This document shows, one piece after another, positions 41,001 to 61,100 of a DNA stretch of 64,000 nucleotides. The position numbers were made by a program, and so were the translations under genes. The notes below the pieces were generated by a model that had not been told where the DNA came from, ran no database searches, and worked only from the letters and a program-made list of their open reading frames with translations. This DNA is from Pseudomonas sp. Os17. Its GTDB lineage: Bacteria; Pseudomonadota; Gammaproteobacteria; Pseudomonadales; Pseudomonadaceae. Position 1 is the stretch's first letter, and each line of letters begins with the position of its first letter. The DNA lies in NCBI RefSeq assembly GCF_001547895.1, contig NZ_AP014627.1:3289501-3353500 (forward strand), in the 5' to 3' direction.

Positions 41001-44000
41001 ACGCCGATCTGCAGGCGCAAGTGCAACTGCTGCAGACCTTTGTCCAGGCCCTGCCGTCGATCCTGCGCGGTGAGCAGTCGGCCACCGCGGTGATGTTCCC
41101 GAACGGCTCGATGGCCCTGGTGGAGGGCGTCTACAAGAACAACCGGGTCAGCGACTACTTCAATGCGGTGCTGGGCGAGGTGGTGGTGGATGTGGCCCGG
41201 CGCCAGGCGCAGAACGGCAGGCCGCTGCGGATCCTGGAGATCGGCGCCGGTACCGGCGGCACCACCGCCGGGCTGATCGAGAGCCTGCGGCCGTGGCAGC
41301 AGGGCATCGCCGAATACTGTTACACCGACCTGTCCCAGGCGTTCCTGCAGCATGCCCAGACGCAGTTCCTGCCCCTGGCGCCTTACCTGCGCACGGCGAT
41401 TTTCGATGTCGGCAAACCCTGCGCCGAGCAAGGCATTGCCCTGCAGCACTATGACCTGGTGATCGCCACCAATGTGCTGCATGCCACCCCCGACCTGCGG
41501 CGCGCCCTGCAGAACGCCAAGACCGCGCTGCGCCACGGCGGCCTGTTACTGCTCAATGAAATCAGCGACCGCTCGCTGTTCACCCATTTGACCTTCGGCC
41601 TGCTCGAAGGCTGGTGGCTGCACCACGACACGGCCCTGCGCATTCCCGGCTGCCCCGGCCTGTACCCCGAGCGCTGGCGACAGCTGCTGCAAGCCCAGGG
41701 GTTCGACGGCATTGCCTTCCCGGCGGCGGCCAGCCATTCGCTGGGGCAGCAGATCATCGTCGCCGCCAGCGACGGCGTGGTCTGCCTGCCCGGGAGGGCT
41801 ACCGAGGAGCCGACGGCGCTTGAACCCCAGGCCCCAGTCCCCGTTGCGCAAGCCGAAGGCACGGATGAGGGCGCCGATCAGTTGCTGGCCGGGCAATGCC
41901 GGCAGCTGATCATCGAGGTGCTGTCGAAACTGCTGAACATGGCCCCTGAACGGTTGCAGCACGACACCGCGTTTGATCGCTACGGCATCGATTCGATCTT
42001 GCAGATCAGCCTGATTCAGGCGCTGGAGCAACGCATTGGCGAACTGTCGCGGACCATTCTGTTTGAACACAACACGGTCAATCAGCTCACCGGCTACCTG
42101 CTGGCCGAACACCGTGCGGCGTTGGTCGGCCATTTTGCCCCGGTACAGGCTCAGCCACCGGTGGCACCGGCGCCCGTGGTCATGCCTGCCGCCGCGGGGC
42201 CGGACCCGGTCATGCCGACAGCGTCGCACTCTGCCAGGGTCGAGGCGCAGCCCCAGCCGCTGAACCGAGACATTGCGATCATCGGGGTCAATGGCCGTTA
42301 CCCGATGGCCGCGGACCTGGAGCGCTTCTGGGACAACCTGCGCAGCGGTCGCAACTGCGTCACCCAGGCCGACGGCCAGCGCTGGTCAGGTGCCTTGACG
42401 GAAAATGCGGACTATTACGGCGGCTTCCTCGAACAGGTCGAGGCCTTTGATCACCAGGTGTTCGGGATCAGCGACGACGAAACCCGGCACTTTTCGCCCG
42501 AGCTGCGGCAGATGCTCGAGGTGGCGTGGCTGACGTTCGAGAGCGCCGGCTACAACCGCGATGCCCTGGCCCGTTTCCAGCAGGACGCAACGAGCGCCGT
42601 CGGGGTCTTTATCGGGTCGATGTACAACGCCTCATCGTTGCGCGACAGCGCTGGCGAACACGCGGCGATCCGGGCCAATGTCACCGACTGGCAACTGCCC
42701 AACCGGATTTCCCACTGTTTCGATCTCAAGGGCCCGAGCCTGGCGGTGAACACCGCCTGCGCCAGCTCGATGTCGGCGATTCACCTGGCCTGCCAGAGCC
42801 TGTTGCAGGGCGAATGCGCCATGGCCATGGCCGGCGGGGTCAACCTGATCCTCGACCCGTCCCGCTACCAGACCCTCAAGCTGGCTCAGTTTCTCGGCAG
42901 TTCGCCCTTGAGTCGCGGCTTCGGCCTGAGCGACGGCATGTTGCCGGGCGAGGGCGCCGGTGCCGTGCTGCTCAAGCCCCTGGCCGCGGCGCTGGCCGAC
43001 GGCGACCGGATCCACGGGGTGATCAAGAGCACCGGGCTCAACCATGGCGGCGGGCAACTGCAGTACTCGGCGCCCAACACCCGCCAGCAAGCCCGGCTGA
43101 TCGCCGAGACCATCCAGCGCGCGGGCCTGCTGCCGGCACAGATCCACTACGTGGAGGCGGCGGCCAACGGCTCGGAGCTGGGCGACCCGATAGAAGTGGC
43201 GGCGTTGAAAAAAGTCTTTGCCGAGCTGCCTCCGGGCAGTTGCGCGCTGGGCACGGTGAAATCCAACATCGGTCACCTGGAGGCCGCGTCGGGGATATCC
43301 CAGCTGACCAAGGTGCTGTTGCAACTGCAGCATCGGCAGCTGGCTCCCTCGATCAATGCCGAGCCGCTGAACCCGCATATCCGCCTCGATGGCAGTGCCT
43401 TCCACCTGCAACAACAGGCCGCGCCCTGGGCCGCGGACGACAGCGGCCAGCCGCGCCGTTGCCTGATCAACTCCTTTGGCGCGGGCGGCACCTACGCCAG
43501 CCTGGTGCTGGAGGAGTACCAGGACACTCGACCTAGGTTGCGCGGGAGTGCCGGCGAGCAGTTGCTGATCGTCGCCGCGGCCAGCCGGGGCAGCCTGTTG
43601 GCTTATCTGAAAAAACTCCACGCCTTTATCGATAGGAATTGTCCTATCGATTTATCAGATCTGGCCTACAGTTTAGCCCTGCGTGAACAGCGTCTGGCCC
43701 ACCGCGCCGCGCTGGTGGCCACGGACAGGGAGCAAGTACGGGCACGGCTGGCGCAGTTGCTGACCGGTGTGGCGGGCGATGGCTGTTGGCTATCTGCGCC
43801 GACCGGGATTGAAGAGATCGAGCCGCAAATCGCCTCGGGGTCATTGGCACAAAGAGGCCAGGCCTGGTGTCGCGGCGCCGATCTGCAGAGTTCGACGCTG
43901 TATCCGCAGGGCGGCAATCGCATGACGCTGCCCGGTTATGAATTCGAGCATCCACTGACACCGCCGAAGTCCGGTTCAAGCTCTTCTGCGCTGTTTTCCA

Positions 44001-44095
44001 GCGAACTGTACCGGCGCATCAGCGGCGGCGAGCTGGACGTCGGGCAATTTGCCCAGTTGCTCACCCGCTCAACCAACGAACAGGGAATGTTATGA
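32015..44095 (+). CDS. rzxD: Rhizoxin-type trans-AT PKS, modules 8-9 plus terminal KS0, 4026 aa
   Basis: Starts with a helical docking-like segment (1-38, GQISADEARQLL). Then KS (44-462), DH (632-932), KR (996-1319), ACP (1382-1463); KS (1506-1942), DH (2129-2409), KR (2429-2839), C-MT (2906-3262), ACP (3289-3369); and a terminal KS0 (3418-3837) followed by a linker and a C-terminal helix with GELDVGQFAQLL (3989-4026). The partner domains of the last KS0 are at the N-terminus of RzxE, so a module is split across two proteins. Inferred role: add C7-C10, with the C8 methyl, as a conjugated diene, then pass it to the shift module. A perfect inverted repeat lies in the coding region at 43628-43651. 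Stop overlaps the rzxH start by 4 nt. Confidence 0.92.
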   Translation: MSSQAFQSIIARLQQGQISADEARQLLQQLKARTQASATAPAHEDIAVIGMSGQFPGAENVERFWHNLSTGADGVVELGERYLDLQRSYSAERQPGKTYCKWGGILEQRDDFDPLFFNISPRDAESMNPHQRLILQESWKALEDAGYNPKSFRDQAVGIFVGAEPSGYFHETFIGASDALIASRLSYFLDFKGPALVVNTGCSSSATAIHLACESLRNQEADLALAGGVFATLGEPGLISLAQMDMLSPSGRCHTFDQRSDGIVLSEAVGMLTLKRLSRALADGDPIHGVICASGMNQDGASNGITAPSGQAQERLISELYRRFAIDPRQISYVEAHGTGTPLGDPVEVNALVRAFRQFTGDTGFCALGSAKAHIGHASAAAGVVSLIKILLSMKHGQLPGLLNFEQLNPRIELAGSAFHIHREPRAWLASAPKMAALNSFGHSGTNVHMVIRQAPDPVATALDDAAQPCLVPLSARTAESLKRYARRVRQALLDPALRLKDLAYTLQTGRMAQAQRLIFLCADKDQLRHLLNDWLDGRSSRHCWAGQAEAGPGAQIALPASVDQDSLQSLAVAWAAGGTLDWAGLHRQHPGDARRVHVPVYPFARQNFWIAPAQRGAAGGAASSASAAAPRPLHPFLGRDTSDSRCQRFSSVFDGEEFFLKQHVVGGQRIFPGVAHLEMARAAVALATGGHSASFTQVVWLRPLIIGARPRQVNIELIRDEDAQLRFEISSRELDPLSAQATGEPLLHSQGLVGLAPSPQPPQVDLAALKARMNGGQLSARQCYDAYRAMTFEHGPAYQGLQSVALGHGEVLAQLQVPDCQRDSLADYVLHPALMDSALQAAIALSLGAEVVLSEDERQHLPSLARPTLPFALEGLQVLEHCSERMWARVSYAERRADQQADSGLQRLNIELLDQHGTPCVVMQGFTSRVLNPVDAPADNASEPPQTLLFQPRWLEQAAPAGAPVDVGQRLILLSGFDPQIAAKAQQQLTAQDPRCRCTVLEPVEADCAADYQQLALLLLQHIRPLLAGSGRRLLQLAVHDPAGDRLVGGLAAMLRSLQLELPEVTGQVLELDDQQALVQRLTENAAAAEVGIRYRDGRRQVQHWQPCPPVDLAIDAPWKDRGVYLITGGLGGLGRLFAQAIAASVSGATLILTGRSPLAAHSLAGLDPGRNRIEYRQLDVSDAPAVQRLIDAIVAEYRSLDGVLHSAGVIRDSLLINKQDDELRQVMAAKVAGTCNLDRATAGLALDFWIGFSSGTGVVGNVGQADYAAANGFIDRYAAYRQQLTARGLRRGLSLAINWPLWKDGGMQVDAATAQHMADSAGLQAMPSNAGIHALRQCVALALPQVLVMHGQPEPISALVTGAPRASLAPVAAASPAAPLTDTLLRALTELMSAQMKIPAGDIRADVEFSQYGFDSISLTTLANTLKQQWRLSLAPTIFFEHATLGRFAAYLQREHSAALAARFAVPTATPTTPPRPQSARAAPRPQPDATLARPTAPATLEDDEIAVIGISGRFPMAEDIQQFFHNLKDGRDCISEIPANRWDWREYYGDPHREVDKTNVKWGGFIHGVDHFDPLFFAISPREAQLMDPQQRLLMTYVWLAIEDAGYAPSELAGSDTGIFVGTGVTGYSSLIAKAGVPVEGYSATAMVPSVGPNRMSFLLDFHGPSEPVETACSSSLVAIHRAVQAMRSGDCAMAVVGGVNTLIAPEAQISFSKAGMLALDGRSKTFSAQANGYARGEGVAMIVLKKRAQAEADGDHIYALVRSTAENHGGKANSLTAPNPRAQAELLKAAYRKAGVDPRSVGYIEAHGTGTALGDPIEINGLKMAFAELSQELGGAAPGQGYCGVGSVKSNMGHLELAAGIAGVVKVLLQLKHQTLFKSLHCEQLNPYIELADSPFYVVQHTGPWAAIKDPQGNELPRRAGVSSFGFGGANAHVLLEEYRAPQAPQTPVTPGARAFLLSARTPEQLQESARRLAGHLAAAPLAHGPEAQRYLDELAYTLQVGREAMQERLALLSDSPGDLQRQLEAFATSGEALYRGTCEGDNPALALFRQDEDMATVLAAWIEQRKYPKLLELWARGLNIEWRRFYPVERPMRRLSLPGYPFAEERYWVTDLAAAPQASQGPAAAWLHPLLERNTSDLHQQRFSSRWQGDESWFADHRVKGQGTLPGVAYLEMARAAIARALPGQAADSALLQLRNIVWLTPYTPTAPHGELHIDLTLQASQVDFRIYSRAEGVELEHCKGSARAGAASAVAALDLATLCAGPWQRSVDAAELYARFQALGIDYGPGHRGVSQLWLGEGRVLARLELAPERLEGDWVLHPGMLDCAVQASIGLLLQREATGETLLPFALEQLNILGRCQPSMWALISLDSRHPGSAVQRIDIQVCDAQGQVAVALHGFSSRPLREGRAAPLLAGNDQRLPAGLSLLAAQWLIAERSPRTLEDVPTLAIGASGEYRQWLAGLYPQIEFMEPLAGSVPGIVAQLGACAAFQRLIWLAPAEHASLTLLRLIKALLQRELGQQPLQLQLLFNASVALRADEPLDPEQAACHGLAGALAKEQALWRVELLDLPPGAPALPQALPEPELAGECLAWRDGEWFCQRLLPLAEPGPAAPGAVAYREGGVYVVIGGAGGIGQVWTRHLIRHWRAQVVWLGRRAADERIDQALAELASLARQYHAAPPRYIQADATDIGQLTRARQQVQEACGPINGWVHSALVLDDGRLAQLDEARFSAVFDAKRLSSIALAQVCAAADNPALDFVLFFSSMIAFSRAAGQGNYAAGCAFADALAATLDQRTGCPVKVINWGYWGSVGVVADPGYRARMAAQGLGSIEPEEGMAALDRLLASPLPQLGLIKLREPQAIAGIHSQWQLDCYPAQPSLARDSWAPVALGAGAAPAQHPAAGEMNRLLLAQTLACLGELAAGGPLTEQRIAADPAVAANLLARPFYRRWLRASLELLVQSADIDEQGRVLSALPDPAALSQQWQQASEEWRRDADLQAQVQLLQTFVQALPSILRGEQSATAVMFPNGSMALVEGVYKNNRVSDYFNAVLGEVVVDVARRQAQNGRPLRILEIGAGTGGTTAGLIESLRPWQQGIAEYCYTDLSQAFLQHAQTQFLPLAPYLRTAIFDVGKPCAEQGIALQHYDLVIATNVLHATPDLRRALQNAKTALRHGGLLLLNEISDRSLFTHLTFGLLEGWWLHHDTALRIPGCPGLYPERWRQLLQAQGFDGIAFPAAASHSLGQQIIVAASDGVVCLPGRATEEPTALEPQAPVPVAQAEGTDEGADQLLAGQCRQLIIEVLSKLLNMAPERLQHDTAFDRYGIDSILQISLIQALEQRIGELSRTILFEHNTVNQLTGYLLAEHRAALVGHFAPVQAQPPVAPAPVVMPAAAGPDPVMPTASHSARVEAQPQPLNRDIAIIGVNGRYPMAADLERFWDNLRSGRNCVTQADGQRWSGALTENADYYGGFLEQVEAFDHQVFGISDDETRHFSPELRQMLEVAWLTFESAGYNRDALARFQQDATSAVGVFIGSMYNASSLRDSAGEHAAIRANVTDWQLPNRISHCFDLKGPSLAVNTACASSMSAIHLACQSLLQGECAMAMAGGVNLILDPSRYQTLKLAQFLGSSPLSRGFGLSDGMLPGEGAGAVLLKPLAAALADGDRIHGVIKSTGLNHGGGQLQYSAPNTRQQARLIAETIQRAGLLPAQIHYVEAAANGSELGDPIEVAALKKVFAELPPGSCALGTVKSNIGHLEAASGISQLTKVLLQLQHRQLAPSINAEPLNPHIRLDGSAFHLQQQAAPWAADDSGQPRRCLINSFGAGGTYASLVLEEYQDTRPRLRGSAGEQLLIVAAASRGSLLAYLKKLHAFIDRNCPIDLSDLAYSLALREQRLAHRAALVATDREQVRARLAQLLTGVAGDGCWLSAPTGIEEIEPQIASGSLAQRGQAWCRGADLQSSTLYPQGGNRMTLPGYEFEHPLTPPKSGSSSSALFSSELYRRISGGELDVGQFAQLLTRSTNEQGML
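32144..36400 (+). other. RzxD module 8: KS-DH-KR-ACP (ketide 7, C9-C10)
   Basis: KS: Cys 32618-32620 (NTGCSS), His 33023-33025. DH: His 34004-34006, full HxxxGxxxxP, Asp 34523-34525. KR from about 35384 with YAAAN. ACP serine 36266-36268 in GFDS. It should make a C10=C11 alkene, which must later move to C11=C12. Confidence 0.87.
36530..42125 (+). other. RzxD module 9: KS-DH-KR-MT-ACP (ketide 8, C7-C8)
   Basis: KS: Cys 37040-37042, His 37445-37447, NMGH variant of NIGH. DH: His 38498-38500, full HxxxGxxxxP, Asp 38999-39001. KR from about 39887 with LDD and the YAAGC ending. MT: SAM motif near 41235. ACP serine 41993-41995. Expected to install the C8 methyl and a C8=C9 alkene conjugated with the previous one. 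Confidence 0.87.
43628..43651. repeat. Perfect 10-bp inverted repeat inside rzxD
   Basis: Arm ATCGATAGGA (43628-43637), spacer ATTG (43638-43641), arm TCCTATCGAT (43642-43651). It lies in an AT-richer patch in otherwise GC-rich DNA, in the linker after KS0, about 440 nt before rzxH. It codes for protein in rzxD, so its nucleotide symmetry may be chance, an mRNA hairpin or a protein-binding site. Confidence 0.6.
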
Positions 44096-45501
44096 GCCAG
44101 ATTCAAGACACCAGGGTGCCCGCGCCGGAGCATGCCGACGCCACCGCGCCCGCGATCAAGGCGCCCCGGCCGTTGGCGGCCGGGATCAAGCTCAAGGATG
44201 GCTTTGCGGTCATGCCCGGCAAGATCCCCTTGCTCGGGCACGTGCACCGGATCGGTAGGGACGCCCTCGGCGAACTGCGCCAGGCCGAAGCGGCGTGCGG
44301 GCCGATCTTCTGGACCTATTTCGGCACCCAGTTGCCGGTGCTGCAGATCATGGACGAGGCCGGCCTGGCGATCCTGCAGAACAAGTACACCGACAATTCC
44401 TACCTGCGCGAACAGATGCCGGTGATTACCGGCGAGGCGATGAACGCCTTCGATGGCCCGCGCCACCGCAATGCGCGCAAGGCCAGCACCGATGCCTTTA
44501 CCCCCAAGGGGCTGACGCGGGCCCAGGTGGGCCAGTTCATCATCGAGACCATCGAGCAGCGGCTCAAGCACTGGAGCCGGGAAAACCAGCTGGCGATCTT
44601 TCCGCAAACCAAGGACATCGCCCTGGAAGTGGTGTTTCGCATCCTCGGCATCCAGACCCACGAGCTGGCGCTGTGGCGCCACCAGTACGAAGAATTCTTC
44701 CTCGGCATGATTCCGCTGAAGGTCAATCTGCCCGGCTTTCCGGCGTGGCGCTGTCGCAAGGCGCGGGGCTGGCTGGAGCAGCGGGTGGCGCAGATTGTCG
44801 CCACCACCCGGGCCAACAATGACCACGACAGCCTGGTGGGGGCGATGATCTTCGGCCGCGACGAGCACGGCAACGGCATGTCCGAAGTGGAACTGGTGCA
44901 CAACATCCTTGGCCTGGGGTTCGCCGGTTCGGAAACCACCGCGGCGGTGATGGCCTGGTCCGCGCTGATGCTGTCGCAGCATCCGGACATCTGGCAGGCG
45001 TTGTGCGAGCAGGCGGCGGGGCTCGATGAGATGCCCGTGACCCACGAAGAACTGATCAGGCAGGTGCCGCTGGCGGAAGGGATCTTCCGCGAAACCATGC
45101 GCCTGTACCCGCCGGCCCCCTTCGAGATGCGCAAGGTGCACACCGAGTTCGAGCTGATGGGGCGCAGGATTCCCGCCGGTGTGATGGCTGGGGTCAGCCT
45201 GCTGCATGTGTCGCGCAACCCCGAGCGCTACCCGGATCCCGACACTTGGCGGCCGCAGCGCTGGCTGGGCCTGGACCGGGCGCTGAACCAGGTGGAGACC
45301 TGCCAGTTCGGCGGTGGTCCCCATGCCTGCCTCGGGCGGCACGTGGCCGCCCTGGAAATCACCCTGTTCATCGCCATGCTGGCGCGGGAACTGGGGCCCA
45401 AGGGCATCGTGCCGCGCTTGGTCGGCAAGATGCCGCCGCCGGCCTACCTGCCGTTTCTAAGGCCCTCGAGCAAGGCCTTTCTCGACCTCAGCGGCGCCTG
45501 A
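44092..45501 (+). CDS. rzxH: Cytochrome P450 monooxygenase (putative rhizoxin epoxidase), 469 aa
   Basis: A complete soluble bacterial P450. The I-helix oxygen-binding motif AGSETT (near 44922-44939), K-helix ExxR as ETMR (near 45094-45105) and the haem loop FGGGPHACLG with the Cys ligand (near 45307-45336) are all present. There is no signal peptide or membrane anchor. The first 40 or so residues are a polar, low-complexity extension. Start ATG has AGGGAA at 44082-44087 and overlaps the rzxD stop. The cluster position and the two epoxides of rhizoxin (C2-C3 and C11-C12) suggest epoxidation of the finished macrolide; which of the two bonds, or both, cannot be told from sequence. It sits between the genes for two halves of a split PKS module. 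Confidence 0.9.
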   Translation: MSQIQDTRVPAPEHADATAPAIKAPRPLAAGIKLKDGFAVMPGKIPLLGHVHRIGRDALGELRQAEAACGPIFWTYFGTQLPVLQIMDEAGLAILQNKYTDNSYLREQMPVITGEAMNAFDGPRHRNARKASTDAFTPKGLTRAQVGQFIIETIEQRLKHWSRENQLAIFPQTKDIALEVVFRILGIQTHELALWRHQYEEFFLGMIPLKVNLPGFPAWRCRKARGWLEQRVAQIVATTRANNDHDSLVGAMIFGRDEHGNGMSEVELVHNILGLGFAGSETTAAVMAWSALMLSQHPDIWQALCEQAAGLDEMPVTHEELIRQVPLAEGIFRETMRLYPPAPFEMRKVHTEFELMGRRIPAGVMAGVSLLHVSRNPERYPDPDTWRPQRWLGLDRALNQVETCQFGGGPHACLGRHVAALEITLFIAMLARELGPKGIVPRLVGKMPPPAYLPFLRPSSKAFLDLSGA

Positions 45502-45567
45502 GCGGGCAGGGAACACAGCCTGACGGGCTGTTGCAGGCACTCACGGAACCAGGGATTGGAGAGAGCA
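45502..45567 (+). other. rzxH-rzxE intergenic spacer with weak hairpin and rzxE ribosome site
   Basis: 66 nt. ACAGCC (45515-45520) and GGCTGT (45526-45531) can form a 6-bp stem with a 5-nt loop, without a following T-run, so it is not a convincing terminator. GGAGAG at 45558-45563 precedes GTG 45568, which is why I choose that start over the TTG at 45556, whose only purine run abuts it directly. Confidence 0.5.
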
Positions 45568-58068
<12,501 letters not shown>

Positions 58069-58133
58069 TCTGAAACATTGACCCGGCGGGACACGCCGCC
58101 GGGTAAACCAGGACGGTAAGGACATTCAGAACA
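58069..58133 (+). other. rzxE-rzxF intergenic spacer with GC stem-loop
   Basis: 65 nt. ACCCGGCGG (58081-58089) pairs perfectly with CCGCCGGGT (58096-58104) over 9 bp with a 6-nt loop. It is followed by AAACC rather than a T-run, so a factor-independent terminator is unlikely; attenuation or mRNA end protection are alternatives. AAGGA at 58118-58122, 11 nt before ATG 58134, is the likely rzxF ribosome site, somewhat far from the start. Confidence 0.6.
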
Positions 58134-61100
58134 ATGGATATCACCCCAGCGAAGGCTACACAGGACATCCGCCTGCCCAATCAGCGGCCGGCCCAGCGAG
58201 CATCGGCTACGTCGGCGCCACGACCGCGGCGACAGATCGGTGACGGACCCCGGGACGCGGCGCCCGCACAGACGCCGCGAGTAGCGATTGTCGGCTTTTC
58301 CGGGCGCTTTCCCGGCGCCGACAATGCCGAGCAATTCTGGCAGTTGCTGATGGAGGAGCGTTGCGCCATCAGCGAATTGCCGTACTGGCACCTGCCGGGC
58401 ATCGCCGAGCGCGCGCACCTGCGCGAAACCTTCAGTTGCCCCGGCGGTTTCATCAACGATCCCAGCGCTTTCGATGCCGACTTCTTCAAGATTTCCGCCC
58501 GTGAAGCCGAGGCCATGGACCCCCAGCACCGGCTGGTGCTGGAGCAGACCTGGGCCGCGTTCGAAGACGCCGGCCTCTGCCCGCACGCCTTGCGCGGCAG
58601 CAACACCGGGGTGTTCATCGGTGTGTCGTCCGCCGACTACAACGGGCTGCTGGCCCGTGCCGAGGCTGGCACCCATGACGCCACGGGCAACGCCCATTCG
58701 ATCATCGCCAACCGCATTTCCTTCCTGTTCGATTTCCATGGCCCCAGCGCCCCCATCGATACCGCCTGCTCCAGTTCGCTGGTGGCGATACACCGGGCGG
58801 CGCAGGCGATCCTCAACGGCGACTGCAGCCTGGCGGTCGCCGGCGGGGTCAACCTGTGCTTCGAGCCCATGGTCTTCATTGGCGCGCTCAAGGCCGGCAT
58901 GCTCAGCCCCACGGGGCGCTGCAAGGCCTTCGCCGCCGACGCCGACGGCTATGTCCGGGGCGAGGGCGTCGGGATCCTGATCCTCAAGGATTATCAGCAG
59001 GCCCTGGCCGACGGCGACGCCATTGTCGCGACCATCATCGGCTCGGCGGAAAACCATGGCGGCCATGCCAACTCGCTGACCGCCCCCAACCCCAGGGCCC
59101 AGGCCGAGCTGATCAAGCAGGCTTGCCGCGGCATCGATATCAGCAGCATCGGCTACGTCGAAGTCCACGGCACCGGCACGCGCCTGGGCGATCCGATCGA
59201 AATCAGCGGGCTCAAGCAGGCGTTCGCCGAGCTGGGGGCCGCGCCTGAGCAGCGCTGTTACCTGGGCTCGGTGAAAACCAATATCGGCCACCTGGAATCG
59301 GCGGCCGGCGTCGCCGGGGTGATCAAGACCCTGCTGGCCCTCAAGCAGGGGTACCTGCCCAAGAGCCTGCACAGCGAGCAGCTCAATCCCTATATCGATC
59401 TGAGCGCCAGCCCCTTCGAGGTGTTGCAGGCCGGGCGGGAATGGCCGCCAGCGACCGACCAGCGCGGGCAGCCGCTGCCACGCCGGGCCGGGGTCAGCTC
59501 GTTCGGTTTTGGCGGGGCCAATGCCCACGTGGTGCTGGAGGCGGTGCCGGCGCCGACCACGGAGGTGGAGCCGGGCGTGGCGGCAACCGCATTCGTGCTG
59601 TCCGCCAGAACCGCCGAAGCCCTGCAGGTGCGGGTCCAACAGTTGATCGAGCTGATGCAGCGCCAGCCGCAACTACCCCTGGCCGAGCTGGCCGCCAGCC
59701 TGCAACTGGGCCGCGAGGCGATGGAGTATCGGCTGGCGATCATCGCCCACAGCCGCGACAGCCTGTTGAGCCAGCTGCGGGCCAGCGGCCCGGGCGAGGG
59801 CACCAGCCCCGTCGGCCAGATCGCACCGCAGCAAGTGCTTGACGCCCTGCAACGCCAGGACCTGGTCACCTTGCTGAAGCTCTGGCAGCAGGGCGCGAGC
59901 GTGGACTGGCGGCCGCTCTATTCGCAGCCGCTGCCACGGCGCCTCTCGCTGCCGACGTACCCGTTCAGCCGCGAGCACTACTGGATCAGTGCATCTGCAG
60001 CACTGCAGCACAGGGGGCCGGCGGCCTTGCATCCGTTGCTGCAGCGCAACACCTCGGACCTTTCGGGGCAGCGCTTCAGCAGCCGGTTCAGCGGCAACGA
60101 ATGGTTTTTCAGCGAACACCGGGTCAACGGCCTGAAGGTCCTGCCGGGGGTGGCGTACCTGGAAATGGCCAGGGCGGCGGTTGAGCAGTCACTGGCCGCC
60201 GAGGGCGCGCTGGTGAGCCTGAAAAACATCGCCTGGCGCCAGCCCATGGGGCATGCCGGCGCCGACCTGGACATCGATATCGAGCTGACCGAGCAGGATA
60301 ACGGCGAAATCCGCTTCGAGATTCGGGGCGCCACGGCCGACGGCCCGAGCTATTGCACCGGTGTCGCCCTGGTTGGCAGCGCCGAGAACCTGACGCCGCT
60401 GGACCTTCATGCCATCGAAGCCGCCACCCAGGAGCAGCGGATCGCGCCGGAGCAGTGCTACACGCACTTTGAGCAGATGGGACTGGCCTATGGCGAGGCC
60501 TTTCGCCGGCTCGGCAGCTTGCAGGCGGGCAATGGCCAGGTCCTGGCCCGGTTGCAGTGGCAAGCGGCCAGGGATCCGTGCCGCTTGCCTCCCGGCCTGC
60601 TCGACAGCGCCTTGCAGGCGGCACTGGGGCTGGCGTTGCTGGACCCGGATCAAGCGCACTCCGCACACCAGCCGCTGGTGCCCTTTGCACTGGACAGGAT
60701 GATCCTTGGCGACCTGCAACTGCTGGAGCAGCCCTGCCGGGCCTGGGTGCGCTACAGCGCCAGTCATCAGCCGGGGCGCATCAGCAAGCTCGACCTGGAC
60801 ATCTGCGATGAACAGGGCCGCGTCGCGTTGCGCCTGCAAGGTTTCTCGTCGCGGACACTGGAACCGGCCAGCGTGCCCCAGCTGGTGATGACGCCGCTGT
60901 GGCGCGACAAGGCCCTGGCCAATCCCACCCAGCGTCACCTGGCTCGGCAACTGGTGGTGCTGGCCGCCGCCCCCTCCCTTGACCTTGTGCCATTGGCCGA
61001 GCAATGCCAGGCCCTGGCGGGCACGGACCGGCAGGTCCGCATCGAGTGCTTGCCGGCGGTCGCGCAGGACCCCGCGCAGGCGCTGCCGGTCCTGGCCGGG

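Noticed and set aside
42758..42760. KS10 nucleophile as lost (CASS instead of CSSS)
   Set aside because: The Cys itself is present; only the next Ser is Ala, which still allows transacylation.
45556..45558. TTG as rzxE start
   Set aside because: No spacing from the purine run before it; GTG 45568 has GGAGAG at normal distance.
58081..58110. Rho-independent terminator between rzxE and rzxF
   Set aside because: The stem is good but no T-run follows, and rzxF continues the same pathway.
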